A DNA stretch of 64,000 bases from assembly GCA_009840305.1 (NCBI GenBank), contig VXNY01000024.1, positions 496,001-560,000 of the forward strand, given 5' to 3'. The position numbers were made by a program, and so were the translations under genes. Below the pieces are notes generated by a model that saw only the letters and a program-made list of their open reading frames with translations, was not told the origin of the DNA and ran no database searches. Positions within the stretch are counted from its first letter, which is position 1, and every line of letters begins with the position of its first letter. Below are positions 62,001-64,000 of the stretch, in pieces. This stretch comes from Gammaproteobacteria bacterium (GTDB taxonomy: Bacteria; Pseudomonadota; Gammaproteobacteria; Pseudomonadales; Azotimanducaceae).

Positions 62001-63902
62001 CTGTACGTCATCTACCGATACTCTAGACTGAATCGACTTAATCCCTTCTTTCTCTAGTAGAATTTCTTCGATAGTTCCTACATGCTGTTCAATTTGATCT
62101 AGTTCAGCTCGTTTGTCCTCTTGGACCAGAATGGGAATTCTTACGTCGTCAGCTTGTTCTGCTTCACGATTGAGTTGTCCGGCTGCTATCAGATTAAAGG
62201 ATAGAGTTACCACCAGAGTCACTGCAACCAAAATGATGGTTGCGGCAACCCACGATGCGGGATGCCGGATCGCTTTAGCGGCGAATCCAGACAACAAAAT
62301 TTTTGCAGGCTCTGGAGCTCGAAATCCACCTCGGAGTTTGCGCACCCGTCGCTGTTGCTCGATGCGTTTCAAAGCAGCTGGAGCTGCTAACTTATGCGCT
62401 AACAACGGCACGAGACCCACTGCTACCAACATGGATGCGACAATTGGTAGAACCACAGCAATAGCGAGCGTTTCAACCATCTGCTGGTCCACAGGACTTT
62501 CTAAACCTACTATAAACACCGGTAAAAACACGATCGTTGTAGTAACACTTGCTGCGACAACAGCGCGCACGGTCTTACGCAATCCTACCCTAGTTGCCTG
62601 CACCGTACTCAGCCCACGTTCGATACCGCGCAGAATTGACTCGTATACAACCACACTATTGTCTACCAATAACCCAATAGCCATAGTGAGTCCAAATAGC
62701 GTGAGTAAGTTCACGCTTTGACCCATCAGATACAAGCCCGCTAGCGCAAACGTTACACTTACGGGAACAGAAATTCCAACGACCAACACCGCACGCCAAC
62801 GACGAAGGAACAAATAAAGAACTAACAGCGCAATACCAAGGCCGATGAAACCAAGTGTGTAGACTCGAGCAATATTGTCATTAAGCCCTTCTGCTTGGTT
62901 GTCGATGATCTCGAGGTCTAAGTCAAAATTTTTGATCTCGCGTCTTACTTCTTCGACTCGCCGCTCAACGGCTTTACCCACCTGTACGAGATTCGAACCT
63001 GGCTCTTGAAAAATACTGAGCCCGATCGCTGAATTACCGTTGTACCGCAAACGAGTTTCACCAAGCGCGTACCCTAGTTCAATCGTCGAAATGTCGGCGA
63101 TCTTGACTCCGCGCGAGGGGTCAAGACGCGTCTTCCTGATTTGATTGATTGAATCGACTTGCCCATCGACCATAACATTGGTTCGTCCATTACCCGTATC
63201 CAAAGTACCGACCGATACCACTTGCCCCAAACTATTTGCGATTGCCCCCTGAATGTCCCCAAGAGAAATTTCTAATGCGACGGCATCATCTGGATCCACG
63301 AAAATATTGACTTGACGTCCTCCCCCACCTTCAAGCACCGCTCGCGATACTCCGGGCACAGAAGCTAGCCTTGGCTCAATTCGATCACTCGCGAGATCAA
63401 AAATCACGTCTGAATGAAGCCCCTTTGAAGTGACCAATAGCCGCATGATCTCACTACTTCCTGCGTCTCCCGATTGACTATATACGGAAATAGACGTAGA
63501 GTTACGAGGCTGTTGACGAACTAAAACACTCGCAATCTCTTCGACCTCGCGCTTGCGAATTTTCATGTTGGTCAAAGGATGAAAAAATAGTGTGAGGCTA
63601 CCTGAAGCACCAGAAATAGTAGCGCTGTCTTCGATCACGCCACCTAATCCAGAGATTCGGGAATACAGAGGAAGCAAAATTTCGCGTTCGACCACTTCAG
63701 ACGTACTGCCAGCACGAGAGAAACCCACTGAAATTACATTCCCTTCAAAGGACGGGTACAGTTCCACAGGCATGCGCGTGATACCGACGGTTCCCAAAAT
63801 AACCATAGCTAAGAAAAGCATCGAAATCGCAACCGGTCGCAACACCGGAAGGCTCAAAAGACTACGAATTTTCGACGGCACTCTTTCGAGAATGGAGGTC
63901 AC
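59085..63902 (-). CDS. RND efflux permease fused to an ABC transporter ATPase
   Basis: A 1605-residue chimera. Residues 1 to about 1055 are a full RND permease of the AcrB/SwrC type: [10 protein letters not shown], the porter domains, [15 protein letters not shown] in TM4 (D-N as in several RND branches) and [12 protein letters not shown] where AcrB has its TM10 lysine. Residues about 1060-1310 add roughly six more membrane segments. The end is an ABC ATPase: Walker [10 protein letters not shown] near 1347, LSGGMRQRV near 1449, [13 protein letters not shown] near 1472 and STHVVED near 1503. No membrane-fusion or outer-membrane partner is visible. Start GTG overlaps the upstream frame (GTGA), and its stop overlaps the permease start. 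Proton-driven and ATP-driven parts in one chain are rare. Confidence 0.88.
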
Positions 63903-64000
63903 TGGACTCTGGGTGTGAAGGAGAATTGTCTTAAAGCAAGAATCATACCAGACTCCTTAGGTCCACCGATGAATAATGCAAGTGGGCAGATTGAACGAAA
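63899..64000 (-). CDS. C-terminal end of an unknown gene upstream of the RND-ABC fusion (partial)
   Basis: An open frame of 33 codons runs from the window edge to a TGA that overlaps the GTG start of the fusion gene by four bases (GTGA), the same junction type as between the fusion and the permease. It ends [12 protein letters not shown]. It is too short to recognise and could be chance, but the junction suggests the 3' end of another operon member, possibly a membrane-fusion or transport component. Confidence 0.4.
   Translation of the reverse strand, partial: FRSICPLALFIGGPKESGMILALRQFSFTPRVQ

Noticed and set aside
59085-63902. Loss of proton relay in the RND part because TM4 has D-N instead of D-D
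   Set aside because: Several functional RND branches, such as the SwrC type, have D-N at this site, so the change alone does not show inactivity.
1-64000. CRISPR array, insertion sequence, prophage or rRNA operon
   Set aside because: No short regularly spaced repeats, transposase, phage or ribosomal RNA sequence was seen on either strand.

Overview
The window looks like a chromosomal segment of an aerobic, chemo-organotrophic Gram-negative bacterium, most likely a marine gammaproteobacterium; no finer placement can be supported. Signs are TonB-dependent receptors, a TorF-like porin, a c5-type cytochrome, a heme A synthase, an Lrp/AsnC regulator, a proton-translocating transhydrogenase with a split alpha subunit, and a tRNA-Gly of the proteobacterial type. 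Base composition is moderate and even. No integrase, transposase, phage gene, CRISPR array or rRNA was seen. GTG and TTG starts are common.

Region 1 (1-18541) is the most unusual part: ten consecutive same-strand paralogs of about 590-640 residues, the first cut by the window edge. Each has a membrane anchor or signal peptide, usually a variable linker, then a long helical-repeat body with W-A-x-x-D-P modules about 32 residues apart. By diagnostic motifs the copies fall into types that alternate strictly, B-A-B-A-B-A-B, followed by three type-C copies. A and B partners form gene pairs (2-3, 4-5, 6-7), and both partners of a pair have the same kind of N-terminus. This is the best candidate for an undescribed system; its function is unknown.

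Region 2 (18548-38409) is mostly metabolism: heme A synthase, a PhoX-like protein, an O-methyltransferase, a nucleoside hydrolase, an ankyrin protein, a nuclease-like protein lacking key arginines, a Tat-exported molybdenum hydroxylase of the IorAB type, alanine racemase, a methylcrotonyl-CoA carboxylase beta-like subunit, an Lrp/AsnC regulator divergent from a fused indolepyruvate ferredoxin oxidoreductase, cytochrome c5, a porin-like protein, small membrane proteins and a LarA-type racemase.

Region 3 (38514-47603, all minus) holds two adjacent paralogous TonB-dependent receptors and, upstream of them, two adjacent paralogous secreted proteins with six conserved cysteines and no recognised family.

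Region 4 (47977-56632) holds a VOC protein, pntAA-pntAB-pntB, a nitroreductase, and a coxG-coxS-coxL-coxM cluster of the form II carbon monoxide dehydrogenase type (AYRGAGR), ending at tRNA-Gly(CCC).

Region 5 (56641-64000, minus) is an apparent operon: the tail of an unknown gene, a 1605-residue protein joining an RND efflux pump to an ABC ATPase, an ABC-2 permease, an AlkB-type dioxygenase and a zinc alcohol dehydrogenase. The first three junctions overlap. The RND-ABC fusion is the second main candidate for novelty.
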